This document shows, piece after piece, positions 25,941 to 35,317 of a stretch of 37,194 nucleotides of DNA (its first letter is position 1; each line of letters begins with the position of its first letter). The notes below the pieces were generated by a model that was given only the letters and a program-made list of their open reading frames with translations, was not told the DNA's origin and did no database searches. The stretch lies in NCBI RefSeq assembly GCF_001590985.1, contig NZ_BCTX01000052.1, positions 1 to 37,194 on the forward strand, read 5' to 3'. A program made the translations under genes and the position numbers. This stretch comes from Novosphingobium naphthalenivorans NBRC 102051 (GTDB lineage: Bacteria > Pseudomonadota > Alphaproteobacteria > Sphingomonadales > Sphingomonadaceae).

Positions 25941-26495
25941 ATGACAGATCAGGCCCCCAAACTCGGCGGCATCCACCATGTCGCCTACCGCTGCCGGGAC
26001 GTGAAGGAGACGGTGGAATTCTACCGCGACGTGCTGGGCATGGATTTCGTCCTGGCGATCGCCGAGGACAGCGTGCCCTCCACCGGCGCGCCCGACCCCT
26101 ACATGCACGTGTTCCTCGACGCGGGCTGCGGCAATGTGCTGGCCTTCTTCGAACTGCCTCATTCGCCGGACATGGGCCGCGACGAGGCGACGCCCGCGTG
26201 GGTGCAGCACATTGCCTTCAAGGTGGACAGCGAAGAAGCCCTGATGGCCGCAAAGGCACGGGCCGAGGCGCGCGGGCTGGAGGTTGTCGGGCCAACCCAT
26301 CACGGCGTGTTCAAATCGATCTATTTCTTCGATCCCAATGGCCACCGGCTTGAACTGGCATGGCAATTCGGTACGCCTGAGCAGATGCACAGCCTCAAGG
26401 CCGTGGCCGAAGACATGCTGGACGAATGGTCCCGCACGAAAAAGGCCCCGCGCCATGCGGCGTGGCTGCATGAGAAGATCGCTGCCGAAACCTGA
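25941..26495 (+). CDS. VOC family protein (glyoxalase/dioxygenase-like)
   Basis: A 184-residue single-copy vicinal-oxygen-chelate protein of unknown substrate. Two beta-alpha-beta-beta-beta modules are visible, with potential metal ligands in IHHVAYRCRD (His12/13), NVLAFFELP (Glu), WVQHIAFKV (His) and GHRLELAWQ (Glu). About 40 helical residues follow the fold. I start at the ATG at 25941 with GGGAGAAACAGG upstream rather than at an earlier start inside the repeat. Its place between hpd and maleylacetoacetate isomerase suggests a part in tyrosine or homogentisate metabolism or in removing a reactive side product; it does not resemble homogentisate 1,2-dioxygenase, which belongs to the cupin fold. 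Confidence 0.85.
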   Translation: MTDQAPKLGGIHHVAYRCRDVKETVEFYRDVLGMDFVLAIAEDSVPSTGAPDPYMHVFLDAGCGNVLAFFELPHSPDMGRDEATPAWVQHIAFKVDSEEALMAAKARAEARGLEVVGPTHHGVFKSIYFFDPNGHRLELAWQFGTPEQMHSLKAVAEDMLDEWSRTKKAPRHAAWLHEKIAAET

Positions 26496-26508
26496 CAGGG
26501 AGCCCATG

Positions 26509-27150
26509 ATGCGCCTCCATGCCTATTACCGCAGTTCGACCAGCTACCGCGTGCGCATTGCGCTCAACCTCAAGGGTCTGGACTACGAGATCGTGCCGGT
26601 GAACCTGCTCGAAGCCGAGCAGCGCGGCGAGGCTTTCCGCACGCTCAATCCTTTCGCCGGGGTTCCGGCGCTCGAAGCGGACGGGCGCGTCTATGCCCAG
26701 TCGATGGCGATCCTCGAATGGCTGGACGAGCGGCATCCCGACCGCTCGCTGCTGCCGTCCGATATCGAGGACCGTTTCGTGATGCGCGAACTGGCGCTGG
26801 CCATTGCGACGGAACTGCACGCGCCGCTGAACCTGCCAGTGCTCCAGTATCTCAAGCGCGATCTGGGGCATTCACAGGATGAGATCGACACTTGGTACCG
26901 GCACTGGCTGGCCAAGACGCTGGTGCCGCTGGAAGCGCGTCTGGCGGCGCTGGGGACTGGCGATTTCCTGTTCGACGCGCCGGGCCTGTTCGAATGCGTG
27001 CTGATCCCGCAGCTCTACAATGCGCGGCGTTTCGGGTTCGACTATTCAGCCATGCCGCACATGACGCGGATCGAGGCGGCGTGCCTCAAGCATCCGGCTT
27101 TCGTGAAGGCGCATCCGGATAATCAGCCGGATAGTCCGGGGAAGGCGTAG
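26509..27150 (+). CDS. maiA: Maleylacetoacetate isomerase (GST zeta family)
   Basis: Isomerises maleylacetoacetate to fumarylacetoacetate using glutathione. The 213-residue protein has a thioredoxin-like N-terminal domain with the zeta-class motif SSTSYRVRIAL (residues about 8-18), the LNPFAGVPALEADG loop with its cis-proline and SMAILEWLDE, then an all-helical C-terminal domain with LFECVLIPQLYNARRF. Two adjacent ATGs exist (26506 and 26509); the second sits 7 bases after AGGGA. It closes the phhA-hpd-VOC operon, 13 bases after the VOC stop. Its product would need fumarylacetoacetase, not present in this window. Confidence 0.93.
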   Translation: MRLHAYYRSSTSYRVRIALNLKGLDYEIVPVNLLEAEQRGEAFRTLNPFAGVPALEADGRVYAQSMAILEWLDERHPDRSLLPSDIEDRFVMRELALAIATELHAPLNLPVLQYLKRDLGHSQDEIDTWYRHWLAKTLVPLEARLAALGTGDFLFDAPGLFECVLIPQLYNARRFGFDYSAMPHMTRIEAACLKHPAFVKAHPDNQPDSPGKA

Positions 27151-27161
27151 GAGCGTTTGAC

Positions 27162-27186
27162 TGTCCTCCCCGGCACGGGGAGGACA
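27162..27186. terminator. Hairpin between convergent maiA and FGE genes
   Basis: An 11-base-pair perfect GC-rich stem (27162-27172 with 27176-27186) and 3-base loop fill the gap between two convergent stops. This suits a bidirectional terminator, though T-tracts are weak. Confidence 0.6.
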
Positions 27187-27202
27187 AAGCCGTCGGCAAG
27201 CC

Positions 27203-28180
27203 TTAAGCGCCCGCCCGCACCACGCAGCGAAAGCCGATATGGGTTGTCGCGGTATCCACCATCTCGGGATGGCGGGCCGCCGGGCGGTAGCGCTGGCAGT
27301 AATTGGCCGCGCACAGGTGCGAGCCGCCCTTGAGCACCTTGCGGCCGATGCGCACGCCGGGCTGGGCCGGGTCGAAGCTCTCTTTCAGCTTGCCGCCGCG
27401 CGGGTTGCTGAGCGTGCAGCAGGAGCCGCCCGTCTTCTTCTTCGCCACCTCGGGCTTTTCGCTCCACCAGTCGCGGGTCCATTCCCAGGTGTTGCCGATC
27501 ATGTCGTAGAGGCCATAGCCGTTGGCCGGAAAGCTCTTCACCGGGGACGTGCGCTCCCAGCCGTCAAGGCACTGGTTGGCGAAGGGGAACAGGCCCTGCC
27601 AGTAGTTCGCCAGCATCGCCCCACCGGGCGCGAGTTCGTCGCCCCAGGCGTATTCCTTGCCTTCCAGCCCGCCGCGCGCGGCATATTCGTGCTCGGCCTC
27701 GGTGGGCAGGTCCTTGCCCGCCCATTTCGCGTAGGCCTCGGCATCGGCATAGGCGATCTGGACGACGGGGTGATCCCACAAGTCCAGCGCATCGATATCC
27801 GCGTCCGGACCGAGCGGGTGGCGCCAGTCGGCGCCGAATTCGAAGCGCCACCAGTTGGCGGGATTGGACGTGTCGACGGGCGTTGCGGTCTTGTGGAAGA
27901 CCAGCGATCCGGCCTTGTCCATGCCGGGCAGCATCCCAGGATAGTCCTTGGGGTCGGGCGCGATCTCGGCCACGGTGGTGTACCCGGTGGCCTCGATAAA
28001 GCGTGCGAACTGGCGGTTGGTCACGGGAGTCTCGTCCATCCAGAACCCGCCGACCGAAACCCGGCGCAGCGGCGCTTCCTCGGGATAGAACCGTTCGGAA
28101 CCCATGGTGAAAGTGCCGCCCGGCACGAAGACCATGCCTTCGGTAGCGGTTGTGCTTTCAGCGATGTCCAGATTTTCCAA
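27203..28180 (-). CDS. Formylglycine-generating enzyme (sulfatase-activating)
   Basis: Oxidises a cysteine to formylglycine in type I sulfatases, using O2 and copper. The 325-residue protein is a full FGE-sulfatase domain: VPGGTFTMGS near the start, the DETPVTNRQFARFIEATGY segment, GNTWEWTRDWW, and GGSHLCAANYCQRYRPAARH with both catalytic cysteines, Cys290 and Cys295. Many FGE-domain proteins lack this cysteine pair, so this is a true FGE rather than a relative such as EgtB. The start appears to be TTG at 28180, preceded at 6 bases by AGAGAGG; the upstream ATG is out of frame, and an ATG at residue 16 is the alternative. There is no sulfatase in the window, and the neighbour is fumC. Confidence 0.92.
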   Translation of the reverse strand: MENLDIAESTTATEGMVFVPGGTFTMGSERFYPEEAPLRRVSVGGFWMDETPVTNRQFARFIEATGYTTVAEIAPDPKDYPGMLPGMDKAGSLVFHKTATPVDTSNPANWWRFEFGADWRHPLGPDADIDALDLWDHPVVQIAYADAEAYAKWAGKDLPTEAEHEYAARGGLEGKEYAWGDELAPGGAMLANYWQGLFPFANQCLDGWERTSPVKSFPANGYGLYDMIGNTWEWTRDWWSEKPEVAKKKTGGSCCTLSNPRGGKLKESFDPAQPGVRIGRKVLKGGSHLCAANYCQRYRPAARHPEMVDTATTHIGFRCVVRAGA

Positions 28181-28244
28181 CGGCAGCCTCTCTCATGGGA
28201 TTTGTTGATCCCGTTGATACAGAGGTTGGGCGATCTGTGAAACC

Positions 28245-29627
<1,383 letters not shown>

Positions 29628-29698
29628 GACTTGTTGCCTCCTGCCCTGGCATGGGAGAACGAGGCTGTGAAAGCCAGGTTCCCCCAAGACATAGGCAT

Positions 29699-30751
29699 TC
29701 AGGCGGGTTCTGCCACCGGCGGCTTCATCAGGTCTTCGGCCATGCGGTCGGCCACGATCGAGGGCGATACCTTGCGCTGTGCGGCCTCGCGCAGGACCGC
29801 TTCGGTGCGCGGGCCGATCTTCAGCACGCGTTCGTGCACCTGCTGGGTGGTTTCGCCGAGATACTCGGCGGAGACATTGATGATCCCACCGGCATTGACC
29901 ACGTAGTCCGGCGCATAGGCAATGCCGCATTCGAGCAGCATCTGCGCCGCGCGGGTGTCGCCAAGCTGGTTGTTGGCCGCGCCGCAGACCAGCCCCGCTT
30001 TCATCGCGGCGACGCTCGCTTCGGTCAGCGCGCCGCCGAGCGCGCAAGGCGCGAAGACATCCGCTTGGGCTGCGGCAATGGCATGGATGGGGGCGATCGC
30101 GGCGCCGAGATCGCTGGCCAGCCGCTCGCAGCGCGCCGCGTCGATATCGGCGATCACGAGCTTTGCGCCGGCTTCGGAAAGCAGGCGGCACAGCTCGCCG
30201 CCCACGCTGCCCACGCCCTGAACCGCCACGGTCACGCCGGAGAGCGAGCCGCCAAAGCGGAACTGCACTGCGGCCTTCATGGCTTCGAACACGCCGAGAG
30301 CCGTCCAGGGTGAAGGATCGCCCCCCGCGAAGCCGGGGCGCGAAGTCCGTCCGGCGACATGGCGCGTCTTGTGGGCGACGAATTCCATGTCGGCCACGCT
30401 GGTGCCGACATCTTCCGCCGTGACGTAGCGGCCGCCGAGCCGTTCGACGGCAGCGCCGAAAGCCTCGAACAGGGCGCGGCGGTCGAACGGGCCTTCCGGC
30501 TTGCGCAACACGGCCTTGCCGCCGCCGAAAGGCAGCTCGGCCATGGCGTTCTTGTAGCTCATGCCTTCGGCGAGGCGAAAGGCATCGGCCATGGCCGTGT
30601 TGATATCGGGATAAGTCCAGAGCCGGCATCCGCCCGCCGCCGGGCCGCGCGCGGTGGAATGAATGGCGATCACGCCGTCGAGACCGGCGGCTTCGTCATG
30701 CAGGCGGACATATTCCATCGGGGGCATCATGCGGTGGGCGGCAGTGACCAT
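29699..30751 (-). CDS. Leu/Phe/Val-type amino-acid dehydrogenase
   Basis: An NAD-dependent dehydrogenase that deaminates a hydrophobic amino acid to its keto acid. The 350-residue protein has the amino-acid-binding domain with GGCRLW, Lys67 in SYKNAMAELPFGGGKAV, Lys79 and Asp115 in TAEDVGTS, all at positions expected for leucine dehydrogenase, then a Rossmann domain with VQGVGSVGGELC near 178-188 and GAANNQLGD. Leucine, valine and phenylalanine cannot be told apart from motifs alone. ACAGGAG precedes the ATG at 30751 by 6 bases, which supports this start. It is divergent from an Lrp-type gene that likely controls it. Confidence 0.9.
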   Translation of the reverse strand: MVTAAHRMMPPMEYVRLHDEAAGLDGVIAIHSTARGPAAGGCRLWTYPDINTAMADAFRLAEGMSYKNAMAELPFGGGKAVLRKPEGPFDRRALFEAFGAAVERLGGRYVTAEDVGTSVADMEFVAHKTRHVAGRTSRPGFAGGDPSPWTALGVFEAMKAAVQFRFGGSLSGVTVAVQGVGSVGGELCRLLSEAGAKLVIADIDAARCERLASDLGAAIAPIHAIAAAQADVFAPCALGGALTEASVAAMKAGLVCGAANNQLGDTRAAQMLLECGIAYAPDYVVNAGGIINVSAEYLGETTQQVHERVLKIGPRTEAVLREAAQRKVSPSIVADRMAEDLMKPPVAEPA

Positions 30752-30820
30752 CTTCGGCTCCTGTAAGAGGACCGCGATAATGGCATCGCTGCCGGGAGAA
30801 TTCTGACCTCATTTCCGGGA

Positions 30821-30841
30821 TTTTTCGCTGATTGTGAAAAA
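30821..30841. promoter_or_regulatory. AT-rich inverted repeat between dehydrogenase and lrp
   Basis: TTTTTC at 30821-30826 and GAAAAA at 30836-30841 form a 21-base inverted repeat in the 123-base divergent gap. AT-rich symmetric sites of about this length are typical of Lrp/AsnC binding, so this may be the operator of the adjacent regulator. Confidence 0.45.
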
Positions 30842-30874
30842 GACATGCCTAAAAATGCGTGATATGAGGATGAA

Positions 30875-31336
30875 ATGACCGACCTTGATCCCTATGAGCG
30901 AAAAATCCTCCGAGAACTCCAGCGCGATGCCAGCCAGACGACGGCGCAGATCGCCGAGCGGGTGGGCCTGTCATCCTCGCCCTGCTGGCGCCGCATCGAC
31001 CGGCTTGAGCGCGAGGGCTATATCAAGCGGCGCGTGGCGATCGTTGACCGTGAGAAAGTGGGGCTCAACGCTCATGTCTTCGCGCAAGTGAAGCTCAATG
31101 CCCATGGCCGCGCCAATCTCGACGAGTTTGCCGCCAAGATCCGCGAATATCCCGAAGTGCTGGACTGCTACGTGCTGCTGGGGTCGGTGGACTTCATGGT
31201 TCGCGTCGTGGCCGAGGACATCAAGGCCTACGAGCGGTTCTTTTTCGAAAAGCTGTCACAGCTTCCGGGCATACAGGAAGTCACGTCGACGGTGGCGCTC
31301 TCGGAGATCAAGGCGACAACGGCCTTGCCGATTTAG
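30875..31336 (+). CDS. Lrp/AsnC family transcriptional regulator
   Basis: A second feast/famine regulator, 153 residues. It has the N-terminal helix-turn-helix (LDPYERKILRELQRDAS and VGLSSSPCWRRIDRLEREGYI, about 4-50) and a C-terminal RAM domain (DCYVLLGSVDFMVRVVAED, LPGIQEVTSTVALSEIK). The SSSPCWRR recognition-helix form is common in regulators of branched-chain and aromatic amino-acid breakdown. It is divergent from the Leu/Phe/Val dehydrogenase gene and likely binds the gap between them. It differs clearly in sequence from the Lrp protein next to phhA, so it is not a recent duplicate. Confidence 0.92.
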   Translation: MTDLDPYERKILRELQRDASQTTAQIAERVGLSSSPCWRRIDRLEREGYIKRRVAIVDREKVGLNAHVFAQVKLNAHGRANLDEFAAKIREYPEVLDCYVLLGSVDFMVRVVAEDIKAYERFFFEKLSQLPGIQEVTSTVALSEIKATTALPI

Positions 31337-31362
31337 GGGTGATCTGGGGTGCTGCCTTTTTT

Positions 31363-31386
31363 GCAACGATCCGTTCCGATCATTGC
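31363..31386. promoter_or_regulatory. Inverted repeat upstream of the hpx-like operon
   Basis: GCAACGATC at 31363-31371 and GATCATTGC at 31378-31386 are complementary except for one pair, with a 6-base spacer. It lies in the 89-base gap between lrp and the HpxX-like gene, 40 bases before the latter's start. It could be an operator for an unlinked purine regulator, or a hairpin ending the lrp transcript, though no T-tract follows it. Confidence 0.45.
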
Positions 31387-31425
31387 GTTTGATCGAGCGG
31401 GGGGATGCAGGCAGGGAGACTATCT

Positions 31426-31671
31426 ATGCCCCGAGCGCCGTTCTTCCATCAACTCCGGCTTGCTGTAAGCCGCTGGCTCGCGCCGCGTGGCGGCGAGGCG
31501 GCGGGTATCGCCGTGCCGGAGCTGGCGCAGGTGCCGCAGACGCCTGAGGAAATCGATGCCGCGGCTGCGGCGGCGGGTATCGTCATTCCCGAGGCCTGCG
31601 CACCGGGCGTTGCGGCCAATCTCGCGCTGCTGGCCAGTCACGCCGAGCGGATGCGCGGGGGTGGTGCATGA
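31426..31671 (+). CDS. hpxX: HpxX/AtzG-like small subunit (DUF4089)
   Basis: A protein of 81 residues whose C-terminal half (TPEEIDAAAAAAGIVIPE, then GVAANLALLASHAERM) has the helix pattern of DUF4089, the family of HpxX (oxalurate/oxamate locus of Klebsiella) and AtzG. AtzG is a GatC-like partner that wraps around and stabilises its amidase. The start overlaps nothing; ATG 31426 is chosen because AGGGAGA lies 6 bases upstream, though 31405 or GTG 31513 are possible. The N-terminal ~35 residues are basic and hydrophobic and are unlike the short family members I know. It overlaps the amidase gene by 4 bases, strongly suggesting a complex. Identity rests on context plus a weak pattern. Confidence 0.72.
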   Translation: MPRAPFFHQLRLAVSRWLAPRGGEAAGIAVPELAQVPQTPEEIDAAAAAAGIVIPEACAPGVAANLALLASHAERMRGGGA

Positions 31672-32993
31672 AAAGCGTGGCCGAAATCGCGCGCGCCGTG
31701 CGCAGCGGCGAATGCAGCGCCATGCAGGTGCTTGAAGAATGCCTCGCCGGCATCAAGGCGCAGGCCGCGCCGCTGATCGCCGTGACCCGCCTGCTTGAAG
31801 ACCGTGCCCGCGAGGAAGCGGGGCGCATCGATGCGATGATCGGCAACGGCGTCGATCCCGGCCCGCTGGCGGGCGTGCCCTATGGGGTGAAGGACCTGTT
31901 TGACGTCGCCGGACTGCCGACGACGGCCGGCTCGGTGATCTACGCCGAGGCTCCGCCCGCTGCCGCCGATGCCGAAGCCGTCGCGCGGCTGCGCGATGCT
32001 GGCGCCGTGCTGGTGGCCACACTGAATATGGACGAGTTTGCCTATGGCTTCGCGACGATCAACGCGGCCCACGGCACCACTCGAAATCCTCACGATCCCT
32101 CCCGCCTTGCTGGCGGCTCCTCGGGCGGCTCGGCGGCGCTTGTCGCTGCCGGGCTGCTCCCTTTGTCTCTCGGGTCCGATACCAATGGATCGATCCGCGT
32201 CCCTGCCAGCCTGACCGGGATCTACGGCCTCAAGCCGACCCATGCCGACTTGCCGCTCGCCGGTGTCTTCCCTTTCGCCGAGAGCTTCGACGATGCGGGG
32301 CCGTTCACGGCATCCGTCGCGGACATGCGCCTTGTCTGGGAAGTGCTGAGCGGCAGGTCCGCCGTGCTTTCGGGCGCCGCGCCGCGCGTGGCCCGGCTCG
32401 GCGGCCGGTTTCGCGAAAATGCCGATCCCGATCAATTGGCCGCGATCGATGCCACGGCGCCCGATGCGCCGCTGATCGAACTGCCCGATATTGCCCGCGC
32501 CCGCTCGGCCGCGTTCCTGATTACCGCCTTCGAGGGCGGAAACCTGCATCGCGAGGCGCTGGCGAGAGAGGCCATGGCGTTCGATCCGGCCACGCGCGAC
32601 CGGCTGATCGCAGGCGCCCTGCTGCCGCGCGCGCTTTATGAGGAAGCGCAGGCTTTCCGCGCCGAATACCGCGCACGGATCGAAGCGCTGGTGGCGGATT
32701 TCGATGTCCTGCTGGCCCCGGCGACGCCTTGCGTGGCGCCCCTGGTGGAAGACCCGCGCATCACGATCGACGGCAAGCTGGTGCCTGCCCGTGCGGATCT
32801 GGGAATTCATACCCAGCCAATCAGCTTCACCGGATTGCCGTCGCTGGCGGTTCCGCTCTACCGTCCGGGCGTTCTTCCGCTCGGTTTGCAACTGATTGGC
32901 CGGCCGCATGGCGAGGCGGACCTGTTCCGCTTTGCCGCACAGTTGGAAGAACAGGGTATTATCGGATCAGGACCGCCGCCGGTGGCGGTGTAG
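31668..32993 (+). CDS. hpxY: AtzE/HpxY-like amidase
   Basis: An amidase-signature hydrolase of 441 residues. The Ser-cisSer-Lys triad is complete: Lys75 in GVPYGVKDLFD, Ser151 in GGSSGGSAA and nucleophile Ser175 in GSDTNGSIRVPA. The asparagine in place of the usual first glycine of the GGSIR motif fits the AtzE-type branch. AtzE hydrolyses 1-carboxybiuret; HpxY relatives sit in oxalurate/oxamate clusters, where their exact substrate is less clear. The 4-base overlap with the DUF4089 gene, the permease 11 bases later and the HpxW-like gene further on support the Hpx assignment over a general amidase such as GatA. Confidence 0.85.
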   Translation: MKSVAEIARAVRSGECSAMQVLEECLAGIKAQAAPLIAVTRLLEDRAREEAGRIDAMIGNGVDPGPLAGVPYGVKDLFDVAGLPTTAGSVIYAEAPPAAADAEAVARLRDAGAVLVATLNMDEFAYGFATINAAHGTTRNPHDPSRLAGGSSGGSAALVAAGLLPLSLGSDTNGSIRVPASLTGIYGLKPTHADLPLAGVFPFAESFDDAGPFTASVADMRLVWEVLSGRSAVLSGAAPRVARLGGRFRENADPDQLAAIDATAPDAPLIELPDIARARSAAFLITAFEGGNLHREALAREAMAFDPATRDRLIAGALLPRALYEEAQAFRAEYRARIEALVADFDVLLAPATPCVAPLVEDPRITIDGKLVPARADLGIHTQPISFTGLPSLAVPLYRPGVLPLGLQLIGRPHGEADLFRFAAQLEEQGIIGSGPPPVAV

Positions 32994-33004
32994 GGGGCAG
33001 CAGC

Positions 33005-34375
33005 GTGACGCAGACAGAGACGATGGATCAGACGCCGCAGGCCGCACCTGCGGCCGGCGCGCTGGAGCGCTATTTCGCCCTCAGCGAGCGCGGGACGACC
33101 GCCCGCACCGAAGTGCTGGCCGGCGTCACCACCTTCCTGACCATGGCCTATATCGTGCTGGTCAATCCGGCGATCCTGGGCAGCGCGGGGCTTCCCGTGG
33201 CCTCGGTGGCGGCAGCGACCTGCTTTGCGGCCGCTTTCGCCTCGATCATGATGGGGCTGGTTTCCAATACCCCGCTGGCCCTGGCGCCGGGCATGGGGCT
33301 CAATGCCTATTTCAGCTATACCGTCGTCCAGCAGATGGGCGTGCCCTGGCAAGTGGCGCTGGGCTGCGTGTTCATTTCGGGCGTGGCCTTCCTGTTCCTT
33401 ACCCTGACGGGCGTGCGCCAGCTGATCGTCAATTCGATCCCGCATTACCTGTTCGCGGCGGTCGCGGGCGGCATTGGCCTGTTCATCGGCTTCATCGGCT
33501 TCAAGGATGCCGGGATTATCGTCGCCAATCCGGCGACGTTCGTGGCGCTTGGCAACCTCAAGGACCCCAGTGCGGCGCTGGCGATCTTCGGCCTGCTGCT
33601 GATCGGCGCGCTCAGCGTGTGGAACGTGCGCGGCGCGATGCTGATCGGCATCGTGGTGACGACGCTGGTCGGCTGGGTCTTCGGCATGGTCTCGATCAGC
33701 CCCGAACCCTATTCGCTGTCCGCGCTCACCGGCACCGCGTTCCAGCTCGACCTTGCGGGCGTCTTCGGCCTTTCGGGCAGCCACGGGCTGGGCCTCCTCG
33801 AAATCCTCTTCGTGTTCCTCTTCGTCGACCTGTTTGACAATATCGGAACGCTGGTCGCCGTGACCAAGCGCGCCGGGCTGATGGACCGCGAGGGCCGCAT
33901 TCCCGGCCTCAACCGCATCCTCATCACCGACGCCACGGCGACGATCGTCGGTTCGATGGCAGGCACCAGCACTGTGACCAGCTATGTCGAAAGCGCTGCG
34001 GGCGTACAGGCGGGCGGGCGCACGGGCCTGACCGCCGTCGTCACCGGCGTGCTGTTCCTGGCGATGATGTTCGTCGCGCCTTATGCGCAAGTGATCCCGC
34101 TGGCCGCGACGGCACCGGCGCTGATCATCGTCGGCGGGCTGATGCTGCTGCCGCTGACCGAAGTCGAGTGGGAAGACCCGCTCTCGGCCATCCCCGCCTT
34201 CCTCACCGTGGCGATGATCCCGCTGACTTTCTCGATCGCCAATGGCCTGGCCTTCGGTATCACGGCCCATGCCGTCCTCAAGCTGGTGCGCGGAACGATC
34301 ACGAAGAAGGACTGGTTCCTGTTGGTTCTGGCGCTGCTGTTCGTGGCCCGCTTCGTCTGGATGGGAGCCGCCTGA
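33005..34375 (+). CDS. NCS2-family purine permease (AzgA type)
   Basis: An inner-membrane importer of purine bases (adenine, guanine, hypoxanthine), 456 residues with 12-14 hydrophobic segments. AzgA-type marks include LAPGMGLNAYFSY, FVDLFDNIGTLVAVTKRAGLMD and GSMAGTSTVTSYVESAAGV, which separate it from UraA/PbuX-type relatives. I use GTG at 33005 (AGGGGG 7 bases upstream); ATG at 33023 is possible. It follows the amidase by 11 bases and shares one base with the next gene's start (TGATG), so permease and nucleosidase are co-translated. The pairing suggests that it imports bases released in the periplasm. Confidence 0.92.
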   Translation: MTQTETMDQTPQAAPAAGALERYFALSERGTTARTEVLAGVTTFLTMAYIVLVNPAILGSAGLPVASVAAATCFAAAFASIMMGLVSNTPLALAPGMGLNAYFSYTVVQQMGVPWQVALGCVFISGVAFLFLTLTGVRQLIVNSIPHYLFAAVAGGIGLFIGFIGFKDAGIIVANPATFVALGNLKDPSAALAIFGLLLIGALSVWNVRGAMLIGIVVTTLVGWVFGMVSISPEPYSLSALTGTAFQLDLAGVFGLSGSHGLGLLEILFVFLFVDLFDNIGTLVAVTKRAGLMDREGRIPGLNRILITDATATIVGSMAGTSTVTSYVESAAGVQAGGRTGLTAVVTGVLFLAMMFVAPYAQVIPLAATAPALIIVGGLMLLPLTEVEWEDPLSAIPAFLTVAMIPLTFSIANGLAFGITAHAVLKLVRGTITKKDWFLLVLALLFVARFVWMGAA

Positions 34376-35307
34376 TGCGCCGTATCGTTCTGGGTTTCGC
34401 GGTTCTCTCCGCGCTTGCCGCCACCCCCGCGTTTGCCAGGGAGCTGGACTCCACCCCGCGCACGCTGGTGATGACTGCCTACTCGCCCGAGTGGAATGCG
34501 ATGGTCGGTGCGGTGAAGGACCCCAAGGAGTACAAGCTCAACGGCGGCACCTACCTGACCGGCACGCTGGAAGGCAAACCGGTGCTGCTGATGCAGAGCG
34601 GCGTTTCGATGGTGAACGCGGCGATGAACACGCAGCTCGTGCTTGACCATTTCGCGGTGAAGCGGATCGTCTTTTCGGGCATCGCGGGCGGCGTCGATCC
34701 GGATCTGACCATCGGCGATGTCTTCGTGGCCGATAGCTGGGGCGAATATCTGGAAGTCAATTTCGCGCGCGAGCGGCCCGGCGGGTGGACGTCTCCGGAA
34801 GCCGTCGATCCCAAGGCTCCGGCGAACTGGGAATTCATGTTCCCGCGCGGCGTGACGGTGGGCAATTCGGAAGATGCGCCCAAGCGTCACTATACTTTCG
34901 CCATGGACCCCGGCCTGCTGGCCCTGGCCCGCAAGGTGGCGGCCAATGTGAAGATGGAACGCTGCGTGCCGCCCTCGCCGCACCAGCTTCCTGGCTCCGA
35001 GCTGTGCCTGCATCAGGAACCTAAGGTGGTCGTCGGCGGCACCGGCGTGACGGCGGGCGTCTATGCCGACAATGCGCAGTTCCGCGAATATCTCTATTCT
35101 GCCTGGAACGCGCGCGTGCTCGACATGGAAAGCGGCGCGGTGGCGCAGGTCGCCTATGCCAATCAGGTGCCCACCATCATCTTCCGCAGCCTCTCCGACC
35201 TGGCGGGCGGCGACAAGGAGAAGAACATGGAGGACACTTTCGAGCATCTCGCCTCGGTGAACTCGGCGCATGTCGTGCGCGCTTTCCTGGCGGCGCTGCC
35301 GGACTGA
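34375..35307 (+). CDS. Exported nucleosidase/phosphorylase (MTAN-like)
   Basis: A 310-residue member of the nucleoside phosphorylase/MTA nucleosidase superfamily with an N-terminal signal peptide (MRRIVLGFAVLSALAATPAFA, 21 residues, given here for its length only in part: charged RR, hydrophobic core, AFA cleavage). The fold is seen in SGVSMVNAAMNT, FSGIAGGVDPDLTIGDVFVAD and DMESGAVAQVA, with Glu252 as the ribose-binding acid and Asp275 in RSLSDLAG as the likely base-protonating residue. Most relatives are cytoplasmic; secretion plus the coupled purine permease points to a nucleosidase that frees purine bases from nucleosides in the periplasm. It could use water or phosphate as attacker. Cysteines near 199-208 may form a disulfide. 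Confidence 0.85.
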   Translation: MRRIVLGFAVLSALAATPAFARELDSTPRTLVMTAYSPEWNAMVGAVKDPKEYKLNGGTYLTGTLEGKPVLLMQSGVSMVNAAMNTQLVLDHFAVKRIVFSGIAGGVDPDLTIGDVFVADSWGEYLEVNFARERPGGWTSPEAVDPKAPANWEFMFPRGVTVGNSEDAPKRHYTFAMDPGLLALARKVAANVKMERCVPPSPHQLPGSELCLHQEPKVVVGGTGVTAGVYADNAQFREYLYSAWNARVLDMESGAVAQVAYANQVPTIIFRSLSDLAGGDKEKNMEDTFEHLASVNSAHVVRAFLAALPD

Positions 35308-35317
35308 GGACGAAGCG

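Noticed and set aside
25941..26495. VOC protein as the missing homogentisate dioxygenase
   Set aside because: That enzyme is about 440 residues with a cupin fold; this is a 184-residue VOC protein.
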